Assembly: GCA_022180725.1 (NCBI GenBank)
Contig: BQMO01000009.1
Location: 1-64,000, forward strand
Direction of reading: 5' to 3'
Source of the DNA: Phycisphaerae bacterium
GTDB lineage: Bacteria; Planctomycetota; Phycisphaerae; Phycisphaerales; UBA1924
DNA length: 64,000 nt
Numbering within the stretch: the first letter of the stretch is position 1; the number at the start of each line of letters is the position of its first letter. Below, one piece after another: positions 34,503 to 44,303 of the stretch. Position numbers and translations under genes: made by a program. The notes beneath the pieces were generated by a model that had not been told where the DNA came from, made no database searches, and saw nothing but the letters and a program-made list of their open reading frames with translations.

Positions 34503-36682
34503 GGCGTTTCCTCTCCGCGCTGCACGCGGACACAGGCCCGCAGCACGAGCGCCGTATGCGATCGTGCACGGGCGACCTTCGGCAGCCCCGGGTCGGGCAG
34601 GCTGACAATCTCGATCACCACCGCGGCCCATCCCTCGACCGCAAGTCGCGCCCGCACGGCGTCGGCCCGCTCCTGCACGCCGGGCAAGTCGAACGCCGCC
34701 GTGGGCCACGGACGGCCGGCGTTCCCGAACTGGTCGTAGTCCGGCGCCGCGGTGGCGCGCCCTGATCGCCAGATCATGTCGTCGGTGCGTGTCAGTTGCT
34801 CGTGCCGGACTGTCGCCGTCCATACCGGAGCGCCGCGCGCGTCGTCGGCCTGCCGGAACTCCACCCCCGCTCCGCGTGCGCCGATACGCACACCGCCATC
34901 GCGGACCATCGCTCCCTCGGGCATCCCGCGCACCAATACCTGGTACCCCCCCGCTGATTCGAAGACCTCCACGCGCGGCAGACCCGCGTCCACGCCTTGC
35001 CCGGGCTGCTGCTCGAGCATGGTCCGCAACGTCCATTGGCCTTGGGGGAGCGGGGCGATGGACAGGCCGCGAGATTCTCCGCCGCGAACAAGGGTTCGCA
35101 CCGCCCCCATCCCCGATCCCCGCGGCTCGCCGTAGTACATCACGGGGGACACCCCGCGCCACCACGATCCTTCCACGCCGCCGAACTCCGTGACCAGCGG
35201 CGAACCGGAAAAGACCGCCGAGAGCGCGGTGGTCCATGCGCCCTGCCGCGTGCCGTCGTCGATCATGTCCACGACGCGCGCCCGCGACGCCACGCTCTCG
35301 TCGGTCCGCACGAGCGTCGGCGCGATCAGCGCCGTCGCCGAGGCCGCGGCGATCCACCCCAGCGCCGTCGCCCAACTCCACCGCGAAATCCCGCGCCGCC
35401 GCAGCACGAACCAATCCAGCGGGCCGATCAGCCCCGCGAGCAACACCACCGACCCCGCGAGGAGGATGAACGTGCCGTCGCCCACGGCCGTCACGCTCGC
35501 GATGGCATCCAGCCCGGCACGTACCGCGTTCATCGCCCGCACATCCGACCCCGAGGCGTTGGCCCAATACATCGCCCGGTCCTGCTCCGTCACCGCGCGC
35601 CGCGCCGACGCGACCGCGCCGAAGTTCGGATCGTCGAACACCGGCCTCCACAGCCGTCGCGTTTCCGCCCGGTCCACGACCTTTGGAATCCGTTTCGGAT
35701 CGACGCCCAGCACCGTCACCATGCCCACGCCCACGGGCCCGAACGCCGCGAGGTGCGCCTCGCCCCCTTCCAGGGGCCAGAATGTCACCCACCCGTCGCG
35801 CGCCCCCGCGGGCATGACGCGTACCACGCGACCCGCGACGCTGTCCGCCATGTCGCGCCCCATCGCCCGATCGGGGACGACCCGTGCCGGCGGAACTAGT
35901 TCAAGCACGCCCGGCCCGACGAACTCCGCCCATCGATCGCCCGGCCCATCCGCCAGCACCACCAACCGCCCGCCGCTCTCCACCCACGTCATCAGCGCCT
36001 CGCGCGCCCGCGGCTCGGCCTCGGCCAGCGCCTCGGCTCGCCCCACCACCACGTCCACACTCTCGTACGCCTTCCACCCCAGCGGCAACCGCTGCGGCGT
36101 CCACTCCACGCGTTCGATCTCATCCCAGAGACCACGCACCACGTTGACCGGCGTGTCCTGACGCCCCTCGGCCGAAAACGCGTCCGACGCCGAGCACTCC
36201 CCCACGATCAGCGCCAGCAGCCCCTCGCTCTGCACCATGGGCAGCGTCCAGGTGTCCGCGGCCAACCCGGATCGGATGTCGTACTCGCGCGAATAGCCTC
36301 GCCCGCGAAGTTCCAGTTTCACCACCGATAAGTTCCGCGGCGGGCAGATCGCCAACTCGAAGGGCACCGTCTGCCCCGGCGTCGTCGCGATGGGCAGCAC
36401 GATCTCCGCCCCCTGTGTGCCGTCCTGTACGTACGACAGCGTCAGCGTGCCCTCGAAGGCCGTCGGCCCGCCCCGCACGTCGATCCACACCGGCGACCAC
36501 CGCTCCGCGGGGAGGTGGCCGTCCCATCCGAGCCGGACATTCGTGATCGTCGCCGGGGGCTCGCGTCGCTGCGCATTGGCCGACGGAACGGTCAGGAGCA
36601 CGATCACGCCGAGGATGACCCGAAGTACGCGTGCCGGCGCGTCGTGCATGGCCCGATGGACTGGGCGGGCCTCGCGCCTCAC
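34499..36682 (-). CDS. large membrane protein of the MoxR/vWA block
   Basis: 727 residues, no named family. An N-terminal hydrophobic segment (VLRVILGVIVLLTVPSANA) looks like a signal peptide. An extracytoplasmic beta domain follows (ITNVRLGWDGHLPAERWSPVWIDV on), with an alpha/beta stretch (about 190-290) that includes LMTWVESGGRLVVLADG and resembles glutamine-amidotransferase-like folds. Two or three membrane helices lie near 435-490 (GTFILLAGSVVLLAGLIGPLDWFVLRRRG), and a second soluble domain ends the chain. The start is given as GTG at 36682 because it overlaps the previous stop by four bases, as its neighbours do; ATG at 36649 is the alternative. It probably works at the envelope with the vWA proteins and the ABC pair. 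Confidence 0.7.
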   Translation of the reverse strand: MRREARPVHRAMHDAPARVLRVILGVIVLLTVPSANAQRREPPATITNVRLGWDGHLPAERWSPVWIDVRGGPTAFEGTLTLSYVQDGTQGAEIVLPIATTPGQTVPFELAICPPRNLSVVKLELRGRGYSREYDIRSGLAADTWTLPMVQSEGLLALIVGECSASDAFSAEGRQDTPVNVVRGLWDEIERVEWTPQRLPLGWKAYESVDVVVGRAEALAEAEPRAREALMTWVESGGRLVVLADGPGDRWAEFVGPGVLELVPPARVVPDRAMGRDMADSVAGRVVRVMPAGARDGWVTFWPLEGGEAHLAAFGPVGVGMVTVLGVDPKRIPKVVDRAETRRLWRPVFDDPNFGAVASARRAVTEQDRAMYWANASGSDVRAMNAVRAGLDAIASVTAVGDGTFILLAGSVVLLAGLIGPLDWFVLRRRGISRWSWATALGWIAAASATALIAPTLVRTDESVASRARVVDMIDDGTRQGAWTTALSAVFSGSPLVTEFGGVEGSWWRGVSPVMYYGEPRGSGMGAVRTLVRGGESRGLSIAPLPQGQWTLRTMLEQQPGQGVDAGLPRVEVFESAGGYQVLVRGMPEGAMVRDGGVRIGARGAGVEFRQADDARGAPVWTATVRHEQLTRTDDMIWRSGRATAAPDYDQFGNAGRPWPTAAFDLPGVQERADAVRARLAVEGWAAVVIEIVSLPDPGLPKVARARSHTALVLRACVRVQRGEETP

Positions 36683-38946
36683 ACGTGCACCTTTCGGTTG
36701 TAGACGAACCATTCCAGCATGATGATCACCAGCGCCGCCATGCACAACCAAGGCCATAGGTTCCGATCCGCGATCGCCGAACCTTCCGCGCGTGATTCGA
36801 CGACGCGGCTGGCCAGTTCCACCTGCGCCGCGGCCCCCACGTCCGATTCCACGCGGTCGAACAGGTTCGCCGCGTAGTACCGCGTCGGCCGCCCGTCGTC
36901 GCCTTCCACATCCGTCGGGCCGAACGGACCCGTCCACGACACCGCGTACACCCCCGACGCCGCGAGCGGGCCGAACACGATCCGCCCGTCGCTCGCCGCC
37001 CGCAGTTTCTGGGTCTTTCCGTCCGGCAGTTTCACGGTCACATCCGCCACTTCGCCGGGGAGGCGGTCCGACAGCACGCTCCCGGGCTGCACCACCCGCC
37101 CGCTCGCCCCCGCCCCCGTCTCATCCGCCAGGTACCCCGTGGCACTGGCGAGGAACACCACGAAGGACACGTTGAACGGCCAATCACTTTCGGCGATGTC
37201 GAACGGCACGATCACCGCGCGCACTTCGTTCGTTGAAGCCTCCAGAATGATCGGTCCCCGGTCCGACGAGGCCAGCACCGTGGCCGGGCTGCCGGTCTCG
37301 ACCTCAATACCACGGCTGCGGGCGATGTCCAGCCCGTCGAGGTTCACGGCGCGCAGGAGCGGATGGTCCCGCCGCCAATCCACGATCGACGCCGCCCCGC
37401 CCGGGCCAAGGTCCTTCAGCCCCGCCGAAACGCGGCCCAGCCGCTGAGGAACCTCCCCGAAGATGATGTACCGCCCCGGGGGCAGCAGGTCTTCGGGCTT
37501 GGCGTTGGCGAGGGGTACGGGCTGGTCGATCGTGCCCGCGGGCTGACCCGATTCTGGGGTGGGGGTGGCGAGCGGCTTGGCCCTGGCCCCTTCGGGCAGC
37601 CACCCGTCGAGAATCACCACGTCGTACTCGCCCAGCGTGCCGTCGAGCACGCGCTGCTGGAACATCGCGGGGGTGAGGTCCGACAGTTTCGAGAGTGGCA
37701 GACCCTGCAAGGCCGAACTCAAGAAGAGATTGCCCTTGGCGGACACTACGGCGACCGCGAGTTTCTTCGCCGGCGGGACGACGAGGAAGGCGGCGTCGTC
37801 CAGCGTGAGCACATCGCCCACGAGGGGCGCCCCCGTGCCCGGGTCGCGCAGGCGCACCTGTACCACCGCGCCCTGCCCTCGCTCAAGGGAGAAGACCACG
37901 CCGCTTGTGCCGGGGATGGGCCGCGCGCGTACGGATTCTTCGTCGGCCGGCGGCGCCACGCCCGCCGCGGCGCGGGTCGCCGCTTCCGCCGACGCTGCCC
38001 GGGCCGCCTCGGCCCCCGACAACCCCAGCCCGTCGCCGCTGGCCCCGGGGATCGTCGTCGGCTTGATGCCCGCGCCGACCCCGTCGATCAGCAGTTCCAC
38101 GTCCACCGTCCGGGGGCGCGGCTGGGTGTTCTCCAGCGAGACATACACGCTCAGGCGGTTGGGGTTCTCGAAACTGCGCTCGGCCCGCATGCCCACGATC
38201 GACGCGTTCGCCGCGTCGACCGTTCCCAGGCGATGGAACTCGACCGAGTCATCCGGGCTTGGGGCCGCGGTCGCCGCGTCGGGGATGCGCCCGTCCGAAT
38301 ACACGTGGAAGGTCACGGGCGGGCCGGTCGTCAGCCCGACGTTTTCCTCGACGCGGCGGGGCTTCTGCGCCAGCGCGAGGCGCACCGCTTCCTCGATCGC
38401 TGTGGGCGCCTCGGTGGGAGTAATGCTCTCGATGGCCCGGCGCAGCGCCGCCTTGTCGCTGGTCATCTGCTGGCGAATTTCCGCCTGCGTGTCGAAGGCG
38501 ATCACCATCGCCTCGTCGGCCCGGTCCTGGTCGAGCAGGCCGCCCTCGCGCAGCGACTCGACGAGCGCGACGGCCTGCCGCTTGGCCGCCTCGAACCGCG
38601 TGATCGAACCCCCGCGTCCGTCGTCCTCATCCGTCGCGTTCATCGACGCCGAGCGATCGATGAGGATCACATGCCGCGCGCCCGTAACGGCCTGACGCTT
38701 CACCTGCGGCTGCCCCAGCGCGGCCAGCAGCCCCGCCAGCACCAGCAGTTGCAGGATCAGCAGGATGTTCCGCCGCAGTTTCTGGAACGGGGCGTTGGCC
38801 TGCAGGTCCTGGATCGCCTTCTTCCAGAGCAACGTGGTTGACACTTCCACATCTCGGCGGCGGAGTTTCAGGAAATAGAGAATGAGGAGCGTCGGGATGG
38901 CGACCGCCGCGGCGATTCCGGCATAGAGAGGTGTCAGCCAGGTCAT
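36679..38946 (-). CDS. BatA-like vWA-domain membrane protein
   Basis: 755 residues. The start (MTWLTPLYAGIAAAVAIPTLLILYFLKLRRR) and the following helix about 58-78 match BatA/BatB-type proteins. The vWA domain (about 92-220) has the metal-ion site D97-R-S99-A-S101, so it can bind divalent cation and ligand. A long beta-rich region and a GATase-like stretch (about 395-560) follow, with a single C-terminal membrane helix (LWPWLCMAALVIIMLEWFVYN). vWA proteins are clients of MoxR ATPases, and moxR and DUF58 genes stand just upstream. The ATG at 38946 is preceded by AAGGTGAG. Confidence 0.82.
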   Translation of the reverse strand: MTWLTPLYAGIAAAVAIPTLLILYFLKLRRRDVEVSTTLLWKKAIQDLQANAPFQKLRRNILLILQLLVLAGLLAALGQPQVKRQAVTGARHVILIDRSASMNATDEDDGRGGSITRFEAAKRQAVALVESLREGGLLDQDRADEAMVIAFDTQAEIRQQMTSDKAALRRAIESITPTEAPTAIEEAVRLALAQKPRRVEENVGLTTGPPVTFHVYSDGRIPDAATAAPSPDDSVEFHRLGTVDAANASIVGMRAERSFENPNRLSVYVSLENTQPRPRTVDVELLIDGVGAGIKPTTIPGASGDGLGLSGAEAARAASAEAATRAAAGVAPPADEESVRARPIPGTSGVVFSLERGQGAVVQVRLRDPGTGAPLVGDVLTLDDAAFLVVPPAKKLAVAVVSAKGNLFLSSALQGLPLSKLSDLTPAMFQQRVLDGTLGEYDVVILDGWLPEGARAKPLATPTPESGQPAGTIDQPVPLANAKPEDLLPPGRYIIFGEVPQRLGRVSAGLKDLGPGGAASIVDWRRDHPLLRAVNLDGLDIARSRGIEVETGSPATVLASSDRGPIILEASTNEVRAVIVPFDIAESDWPFNVSFVVFLASATGYLADETGAGASGRVVQPGSVLSDRLPGEVADVTVKLPDGKTQKLRAASDGRIVFGPLAASGVYAVSWTGPFGPTDVEGDDGRPTRYYAANLFDRVESDVGAAAQVELASRVVESRAEGSAIADRNLWPWLCMAALVIIMLEWFVYNRKVHV

Positions 38947-38953
38947 CGGATTC

Positions 38954-39904
38954 TCACCTTACGACTCCCCGCTTGCGCAGGTAATCCAGCACCAGAACGT
39001 CGATCGGCGTATCGCTCCGCACCGTCATGTGCGTCATCTCACGCCGCGCACAGAACGAACCGAGGTGCTGGCAGTACGCCGCGAGATTCGCCTTGTACTT
39101 CTTCAGCAGCGGCGCCGAGATCGTCACCTCGGCCGTGTCCGCGTCCTCGAGGTCCTTCAGCCGCAGATCCCCCGTGAGCGGAGGATCGATCTCCTGCGGG
39201 CTGAGCACCTGGATCACGAACACGTCATAGCCGTGCCCGACGAGCCGGCGCAGCCCTTCCTCGAACCCCTCCTTGAAGAAGAAGTCGGAAAAGACCAGCA
39301 TCAGGCCCTTGCCGCGGCGTGTCAGGGCGATCCGCTCGGCCGCTTCCTTGAACGAGAAATCGCCGCCCGGTTCGAGTGAGCACACCCACTGCGCCAACTC
39401 GTGCACCCTCCGCCGCCCGCGCAGGTCGCGCACCACGCTCGATACCGCCCCGGCCGGCGCCGCCGCGTCGCCCTCGCCCGCCAGCCCCCCCATCGCCGTG
39501 GCGCCGACGCGGTTGAGGTTGACCAGCCCGACGTAGCCCAGGGCCATGACGGCCTTCTGCATGAAGAGGAACTTGCTCGGCTCGCCGCAGTCGCTGCTGG
39601 CCGAACAGTCGAGCACCAGTTGCAGCGAGAGGTCCTCCTCTTCGAGGAAGAGTTTCATGAAGATCTGGTCGAGCCGCGCGTAGATGTTCCAGTCGATGTG
39701 CCGCGTATCGTCCCCGACGGAGTACGGCCGGTGGTCGGCGAACTCGACGGACTGCCCCCGCTTCTTGCTCCGACGTTCGCCCTTCAACTTGCCGAAGAAG
39801 ACCTTCTTGCTCGTCAGGTCGAGCGGATCGAGGCGCGCGATCAGGTCCGAGGTCAGCAGGTCCTCGATGCCTTTGGGACGGGTTGGGGTGGCGGTCTTGA
39901 GCAT
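38954..39904 (-). CDS. DUF58-domain protein
   Basis: 316 residues. It shows the DUF58 core DHRPYSVGDDTRHIDWNIYARLDQIF (about 57-82), next to a degenerate vWA-like fold in which the metal motif reads DCSASSD. LVFSDFFF and HGYDVFVIQVLSPQE complete it. It has no membrane segment. DUF58 proteins are encoded directly after MoxR ATPases in most bacteria and are thought to act with them in assembling or activating vWA proteins. It lies seven bases before the BatA-like gene and about 80 bases after moxR. Confidence 0.9.
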   Translation of the reverse strand: MLKTATPTRPKGIEDLLTSDLIARLDPLDLTSKKVFFGKLKGERRSKKRGQSVEFADHRPYSVGDDTRHIDWNIYARLDQIFMKLFLEEEDLSLQLVLDCSASSDCGEPSKFLFMQKAVMALGYVGLVNLNRVGATAMGGLAGEGDAAAPAGAVSSVVRDLRGRRRVHELAQWVCSLEPGGDFSFKEAAERIALTRRGKGLMLVFSDFFFKEGFEEGLRRLVGHGYDVFVIQVLSPQEIDPPLTGDLRLKDLEDADTAEVTISAPLLKKYKANLAAYCQHLGSFCARREMTHMTVRSDTPIDVLVLDYLRKRGVVR

Positions 39905-39983
39905 GGGTATGAGGCACCGGGCATCCGCAAGAACAGACCCCGCCGGTTCACTAGTGCCCGATGTCTAGTGCCCGGCGCCTTCC

Positions 39984-41033
39984 TTACGCCTTCACCGGCT
40001 CGGTCGGCGTCAACTCCAGGATCTGCCGCACGAGCGTGTCGGTGTCCACCTTGTCCGCCTCGGCCTCGAAGTTCACGATGAGGCGGTGCCGCAGGCTCAT
40101 CGCCGCCACGCTCTTGATGTCCCCGAACGACACGTGGTACCGACCGTCGATGAGGGCCTTGACCTTGCCGCCCAGCAGCAGGGCCTGGGCCGCGCGGGGG
40201 CTGGCGCCGCAGCGGATGTACTTGTTCGTCGGCCCGTTGGCCCCGCCCGCGGCGGTGTTCGTGCCCGGGTGCGTCGCCAACACCAGCCGCGCCACGTACT
40301 CCTTCACGTGCGGGGCGACGATGCACCCGCGGACCAGTTGCTGCATCGCCAGGATGCCCGGGCCGTCGAGCACCTTGCTCGCCTCCGGCGTGGCCGAGCC
40401 GGTCGTGCGGTCGAGAATCGTGATCAGGTCGTCCAACTGGCTGTAGCCCACCACAATCTTGAAGATGAAGCGGTCCAACTGCGCCTCGGGCAGCGGGTAC
40501 GTGCCCTCCTGCTCGATGGGGTTCTGCGTCGCCAGCACGATGAACGGCTGGGCCAGTTTGTACGTCGTCCCCGAACTTGTCACGCTCCGCTCCTGCATCG
40601 CTTCGAGCAGGGCGCTCTGCGTCTTGGGCGTGGCCCGGTTGATCTCGTCGGCCAGCACTACCTGGGCGAAGATCGGCCCCTTCTGAAACTCGAACCGCCG
40701 CCGGCCCGTTTCGGGATCCTCCATCACGATGTTCGTCCCGATCACGTCCGCGGGCATGAGGTCGGGCGTGAACTGGATGCGGCTGAAGGGCAGCGTGAGC
40801 GCCTGCGCCAGCGTCCGCACCAGCAGCGTCTTGCCCAGCCCGGGCACGCCCTCCAGCAGCACGTTGCCGCCCGCGAAGAGCGACATCAGCACCGCTTCCA
40901 CCACTTCCCCGTGCCCCACCACCACCTTCCCGATCTCTCCCCGGAGATTCTGGAAGGTGGTGCGGAAGGCCTCGCATTGCGCCTTGACTTCCGCCGGGGT
41001 TTCCAGCCTCGCCTCGCGTTCTACGACCGCCAT
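39984..41033 (-). CDS. MoxR-family AAA+ ATPase
   Basis: 349 residues. Walker A GVPGLGKT, Walker B VVLADEINR, sensor-1 LATQNPIEQEGTYPLPEAQLDRF and the sensor-2 Arg region ASPRAAQALL define the MoxR AAA+ group, which remodels vWA-containing partners. Two ATGs are possible. The one at 41033 has AGGAG (41041-41045) at a good seven-base distance, while the one at 41039 is only one base from it, so 41033 is chosen. A strong CCCCCTCCC/GGGAGGGGG hairpin ends four bases before the ribosome site. The 180-base leader also separates it from the vWA gene upstream, so moxR may have its own promoter. Confidence 0.92.
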   Translation of the reverse strand: MAVVEREARLETPAEVKAQCEAFRTTFQNLRGEIGKVVVGHGEVVEAVLMSLFAGGNVLLEGVPGLGKTLLVRTLAQALTLPFSRIQFTPDLMPADVIGTNIVMEDPETGRRRFEFQKGPIFAQVVLADEINRATPKTQSALLEAMQERSVTSSGTTYKLAQPFIVLATQNPIEQEGTYPLPEAQLDRFIFKIVVGYSQLDDLITILDRTTGSATPEASKVLDGPGILAMQQLVRGCIVAPHVKEYVARLVLATHPGTNTAAGGANGPTNKYIRCGASPRAAQALLLGGKVKALIDGRYHVSFGDIKSVAAMSLRHRLIVNFEAEADKVDTDTLVRQILELTPTEPVKA

Positions 41034-41213
41034 GTTCATGCTCCTGACCCCCCCTCCCAGCGGGAGGGGGTTGGGGGGTGGGCTTGCACTTGTGCACACC
41101 CATGATTCACTCGTCACTGTTTACCACGTCACTCGTCGATCAGGTTCCGTTCTCCAATATTTCCATGCGACTATGTCATTCGCCAACGACCGCTCCCCAA
41201 CGGTCGCGGCTCG
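41034..41213 (-). other. moxR leader region
   Basis: 180 bases between the vWA gene's stop and moxR. It has a CGACCG/CGGTCG hairpin right after the stop (41193-41210, no T-run) and the strong hairpin at 41050-41070. No ORF or clear -35/-10 pair was seen. Confidence 0.4.
41050..41070 (-). promoter_or_regulatory. strong hairpin next to the moxR ribosome site
   Basis: CCCCCTCCC (41050-41058) pairs perfectly with GGGAGGGGG (41062-41070) around a three-base loop and is followed on the far side by a G-run. The stem ends four bases from the AGGAG used by moxR, so it could shield or expose that site. Its form also recalls small interspersed GC-palindromes. Regulatory role unproven. Confidence 0.4.
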
Positions 41214-44200
41214 TTATGGTCGCGGTTCGTTGGGCCCTTCCTCCATTTCGTCGCGGGCCTTCTGTTTGGCCTTCAACAGGCGGCCCATGCCCTCGCCGCC
41301 CTGCACGCCCGAGTCCTTCGCCGGGGGCCTGGGCTTCATCACCTCGACCTTGGCCTCCGCCCCGCCCATCGCGATATTCAGGTTTGTGCTCCGGAGCTGC
41401 TCGACGCTGGCCTCGAACTTCACCCCGCTCGTGCGCTCGGACTTGCGCACCGCCGCCTTCGCCTCCGCCACCGCCTGCTCGGGGTGTAGCCCGCTGCCCG
41501 CGCGCTGCGCCATCTTCGCCCGAGCCTGCTCGCGTGCCGCCCGCAGCCCGCCGACGTGCTCGGCCTGCTTGGCCTTCTGATGCCGGAACCCGCCCACGAC
41601 GAACGCCCACATCGCGGGAATATCGATCCGCACCCGCCGCACGCCCACGTCGAGCAGGAACAGCCCGATCGCCGCCAACGCCGCCCACAGCCAGAACGCC
41701 CGCAGCGCCACCGGCATCTTCAGCGGCTTCTCCACCCCGTTCTCCAGTATCGTCCGCGTCCATAAATCCTCACGCCGGGCATCCCCCGTCAACACCCGCC
41801 CGCCCGTGAGTTCCGCCACCTGCGCCAAGAGCGGGGTGTTGTCCTCCAGCGTGCGGTACTCATCGGCGTACGGCCTAGTGACCGCCGCCTGCACGCTTCC
41901 TTCGAGCACCCCATCCTCCTGCGTCGCGTCGGGCGCTACGTACCGCAGGCTCACGACGTACGACCCGGGCTGATCCGAGGCCACCACGCCCTGGTACCGA
42001 CCCGGGCCGACCTGCTTGAGGTCTACGTCGATCCCGCGTCCGTCGGGCAGCGCCAGGCGCCCGCGGAAGGTCGCGAAGTTCAGGCGTTCACCGGCGCTGT
42101 CCAGCGCGTCCACCGTGATGATCGTTTCGTCCCCGCGATTCTCCGTCGCGACGCGTACGTTGGCACTCCCGCCCGGACGCATCGCCCACCGCACGTGCTG
42201 CTCCCAGAACTGCCGATACCCCGGCCAGCCGATCCAGTTCGAGTTCCACCGGTTGGTCGCGTCGCTCGTGTACGCCACGACCTTGCCCAGCCCGTACTGC
42301 CACTGCGCCAGGATCGGGTCGCCTTCCTTGCCCTTGATGGTCATGAGCGCCAGGCCCTCGCGCTCCGCCGTCACAATGTACCCCGTGATGGGGGGCACGC
42401 TCGTCACGCCGCGCAGCGCCTCGCCCCCCAGCAGCACCGTGGGCGAAAACGGTTGGCCTTCCCAGATCAGGCTCCGCCGTACGGTCTGTGCTTCCTTGAT
42501 GAAGATCTGCGGCACGCTCGCCAGCCCCTTGGCCGTGTTGATGTGATAATGCCGCCCCCCGGTGTACTCGCTGATGTACTTCATCCGGTTGGTGTCCATC
42601 CCGCTGTGCGGATAGACCCCCACCGTGCTGATGGTGATCTTCTTCTCGACGAACTTGTCCAGCACCGCCGTCGACGGCACCGCCGGATCGCCGTCGGAGA
42701 TCATGATCATGTGCCGCTGGCCCGCGTCGGCCTCGCTCAGGCCCTTGAACGCCAGTTCCACCGACGGGGTGAAGTCGGGCATGTCCCCGAACATCAGGTT
42801 GTTGATCGCGCGCTTGGCCTTCGTGCCGTCGCCCACCTTGTCCAGCGGCAGCACCCAGTCCGTCCCGCCGTTCCATCCGTACTCGATGATCCCGATCAGG
42901 TCCAGGCGCGACAGGCTGTTCACCGCCGATTCGCACACTTTCTTGCCCAGGAACGTTCCGTCCGGGGCCTCCACCGAGTGGATCACCAGCGCCAGGGCGC
43001 CCCGTGGCATCTGCCGCTTCTGCGGCGGATCGAGTTTCACGGGCAACGCGTCTTCCAGCGGCGAGCCGATCCACCCGCCCGCCCCGAACGCATTGGGCCC
43101 GCCCACCATGAGCAGCCCGCCCCCCGTGTCGTGCACGTACTGCCGCAGGTCTTCCTGGAACTTCTGCGTGAACCCGTACGCCGACTCGTTGAACAGCACG
43201 ATCGCGTCATACCCGTTCAAATCCGTAAGCGTGGTGGGGACCTGATCGGCGCCGACCACCTCGGCCTTGATCTTCGCCGCCGCCAACGCCTCGAGGAAAT
43301 ACCGCGCCTCGCCCGAGTCCTCGGTGATGACCAGCACCTTGCCCTCGCCCGAGACGAAGGTCACCGACTGGCCCTTGTTGTTCTCCAGCACCGAGTCCGC
43401 CACCGCGACCCCGTTGCGGATCTCCGGCTCGAAGACCGCCTCGAAGCGCTGCGGGCCGGTGGACAGCGCCTTGACCGGCACGGCCAGCACGTTGGTCCCC
43501 TGCTTGAGTTCCACCAGCGCCCCCATCGCGGGGCTGTCGGGGTCCAGGTCCACCGGGTCGCCGTTCATCATGATCGACAGCCGCCCGCGCGCCGGTTCCA
43601 CCGCCTGAAGCACCACGCGCAGGTTGAGCGTTTCGCCCTCTCGCGCGCTGGCCGGGGTCACCAGCCGATCCACGATCACCTCGCGGTCGTAGCGGTATTT
43701 GATCGGGAGCACGTCGATGGGCACCCCCATCGCCTTGGCCGCCTCCGCCGCCTGGAGCACGTTGCCGCTGGTCTGGTTCCCGTCCGTGACCAACAGCACG
43801 CGGTTCGCGGCGTTCGCGGCCTTCACCGCCAGCGCCAGCCGGACCCCCGCCGACAGGTCCGTCCCGTCCAGCAGCCCCAGGTGCTGCCGCTCGATCGCGC
43901 GCGTCAGCGGGCTGGGCAGCGACTGCACGAAAGAACTCTTCGCGGTCGTAATGACGCCCAGGCGGTCCTCTCGCCGCTCCTGCCGCGCCAGCGAATCCTT
44001 GATGAACTGCTCCGCCTCGATCTGCTTGCTCTTGGGCACGCTCTCGCTCGCGTCGAGCACCACGATCACCGACACGTCCTTGGCCTCGCGCCGCCAGTGC
44101 GGTTCGGCCATCGCGCCCACGATCAGCCCGATCACCAGCAGCCGGATCGCCAACGCCGTCCACCGCGTGATCGTCCCCAGCCCAGACAGGTTCTTCTGCG

Positions 44201-44303
44201 CGATCACGATCACCAGCAGCCACAGCACCGGCGCGAGGATCAGCCACGTCGGCGCATCGAACTGCACCGGGCCGATCGTCAGCGATGCCAGGCTTGTCCC
44301 CAT
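41214..44303 (-). CDS. vWA/glutamine-amidotransferase-like membrane protein
   Basis: 1029 residues. Two N-terminal membrane helices (about 18-35 and 46-63) precede a vWA domain with the metal motif VIVVLDASESVP (DxSxS, about 79-90). A beta domain, a GATase-like segment (LNGYDAIVLFNESAYGF, GGGLLMVGGPNAFG) and a second vWA-like region with HMIMISDGDP follow. A single helix near residue 890 (FWLWAALAAIGLFLLDVGV) leads to a basic, coiled-coil cytoplasmic tail. The architecture matches large vWA proteins of MoxR operons. The ATG shares one base with the stop of the NHL lipoprotein gene (TGATG). It probably senses or assembles extracytoplasmic partners; direct evidence is lacking. Confidence 0.82.
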   Translation of the reverse strand: MGTSLASLTIGPVQFDAPTWLILAPVLWLLVIVIAQKNLSGLGTITRWTALAIRLLVIGLIVGAMAEPHWRREAKDVSVIVVLDASESVPKSKQIEAEQFIKDSLARQERREDRLGVITTAKSSFVQSLPSPLTRAIERQHLGLLDGTDLSAGVRLALAVKAANAANRVLLVTDGNQTSGNVLQAAEAAKAMGVPIDVLPIKYRYDREVIVDRLVTPASAREGETLNLRVVLQAVEPARGRLSIMMNGDPVDLDPDSPAMGALVELKQGTNVLAVPVKALSTGPQRFEAVFEPEIRNGVAVADSVLENNKGQSVTFVSGEGKVLVITEDSGEARYFLEALAAAKIKAEVVGADQVPTTLTDLNGYDAIVLFNESAYGFTQKFQEDLRQYVHDTGGGLLMVGGPNAFGAGGWIGSPLEDALPVKLDPPQKRQMPRGALALVIHSVEAPDGTFLGKKVCESAVNSLSRLDLIGIIEYGWNGGTDWVLPLDKVGDGTKAKRAINNLMFGDMPDFTPSVELAFKGLSEADAGQRHMIMISDGDPAVPSTAVLDKFVEKKITISTVGVYPHSGMDTNRMKYISEYTGGRHYHINTAKGLASVPQIFIKEAQTVRRSLIWEGQPFSPTVLLGGEALRGVTSVPPITGYIVTAEREGLALMTIKGKEGDPILAQWQYGLGKVVAYTSDATNRWNSNWIGWPGYRQFWEQHVRWAMRPGGSANVRVATENRGDETIITVDALDSAGERLNFATFRGRLALPDGRGIDVDLKQVGPGRYQGVVASDQPGSYVVSLRYVAPDATQEDGVLEGSVQAAVTRPYADEYRTLEDNTPLLAQVAELTGGRVLTGDARREDLWTRTILENGVEKPLKMPVALRAFWLWAALAAIGLFLLDVGVRRVRIDIPAMWAFVVGGFRHQKAKQAEHVGGLRAAREQARAKMAQRAGSGLHPEQAVAEAKAAVRKSERTSGVKFEASVEQLRSTNLNIAMGGAEAKVEVMKPRPPAKDSGVQGGEGMGRLLKAKQKARDEMEEGPNEPRP

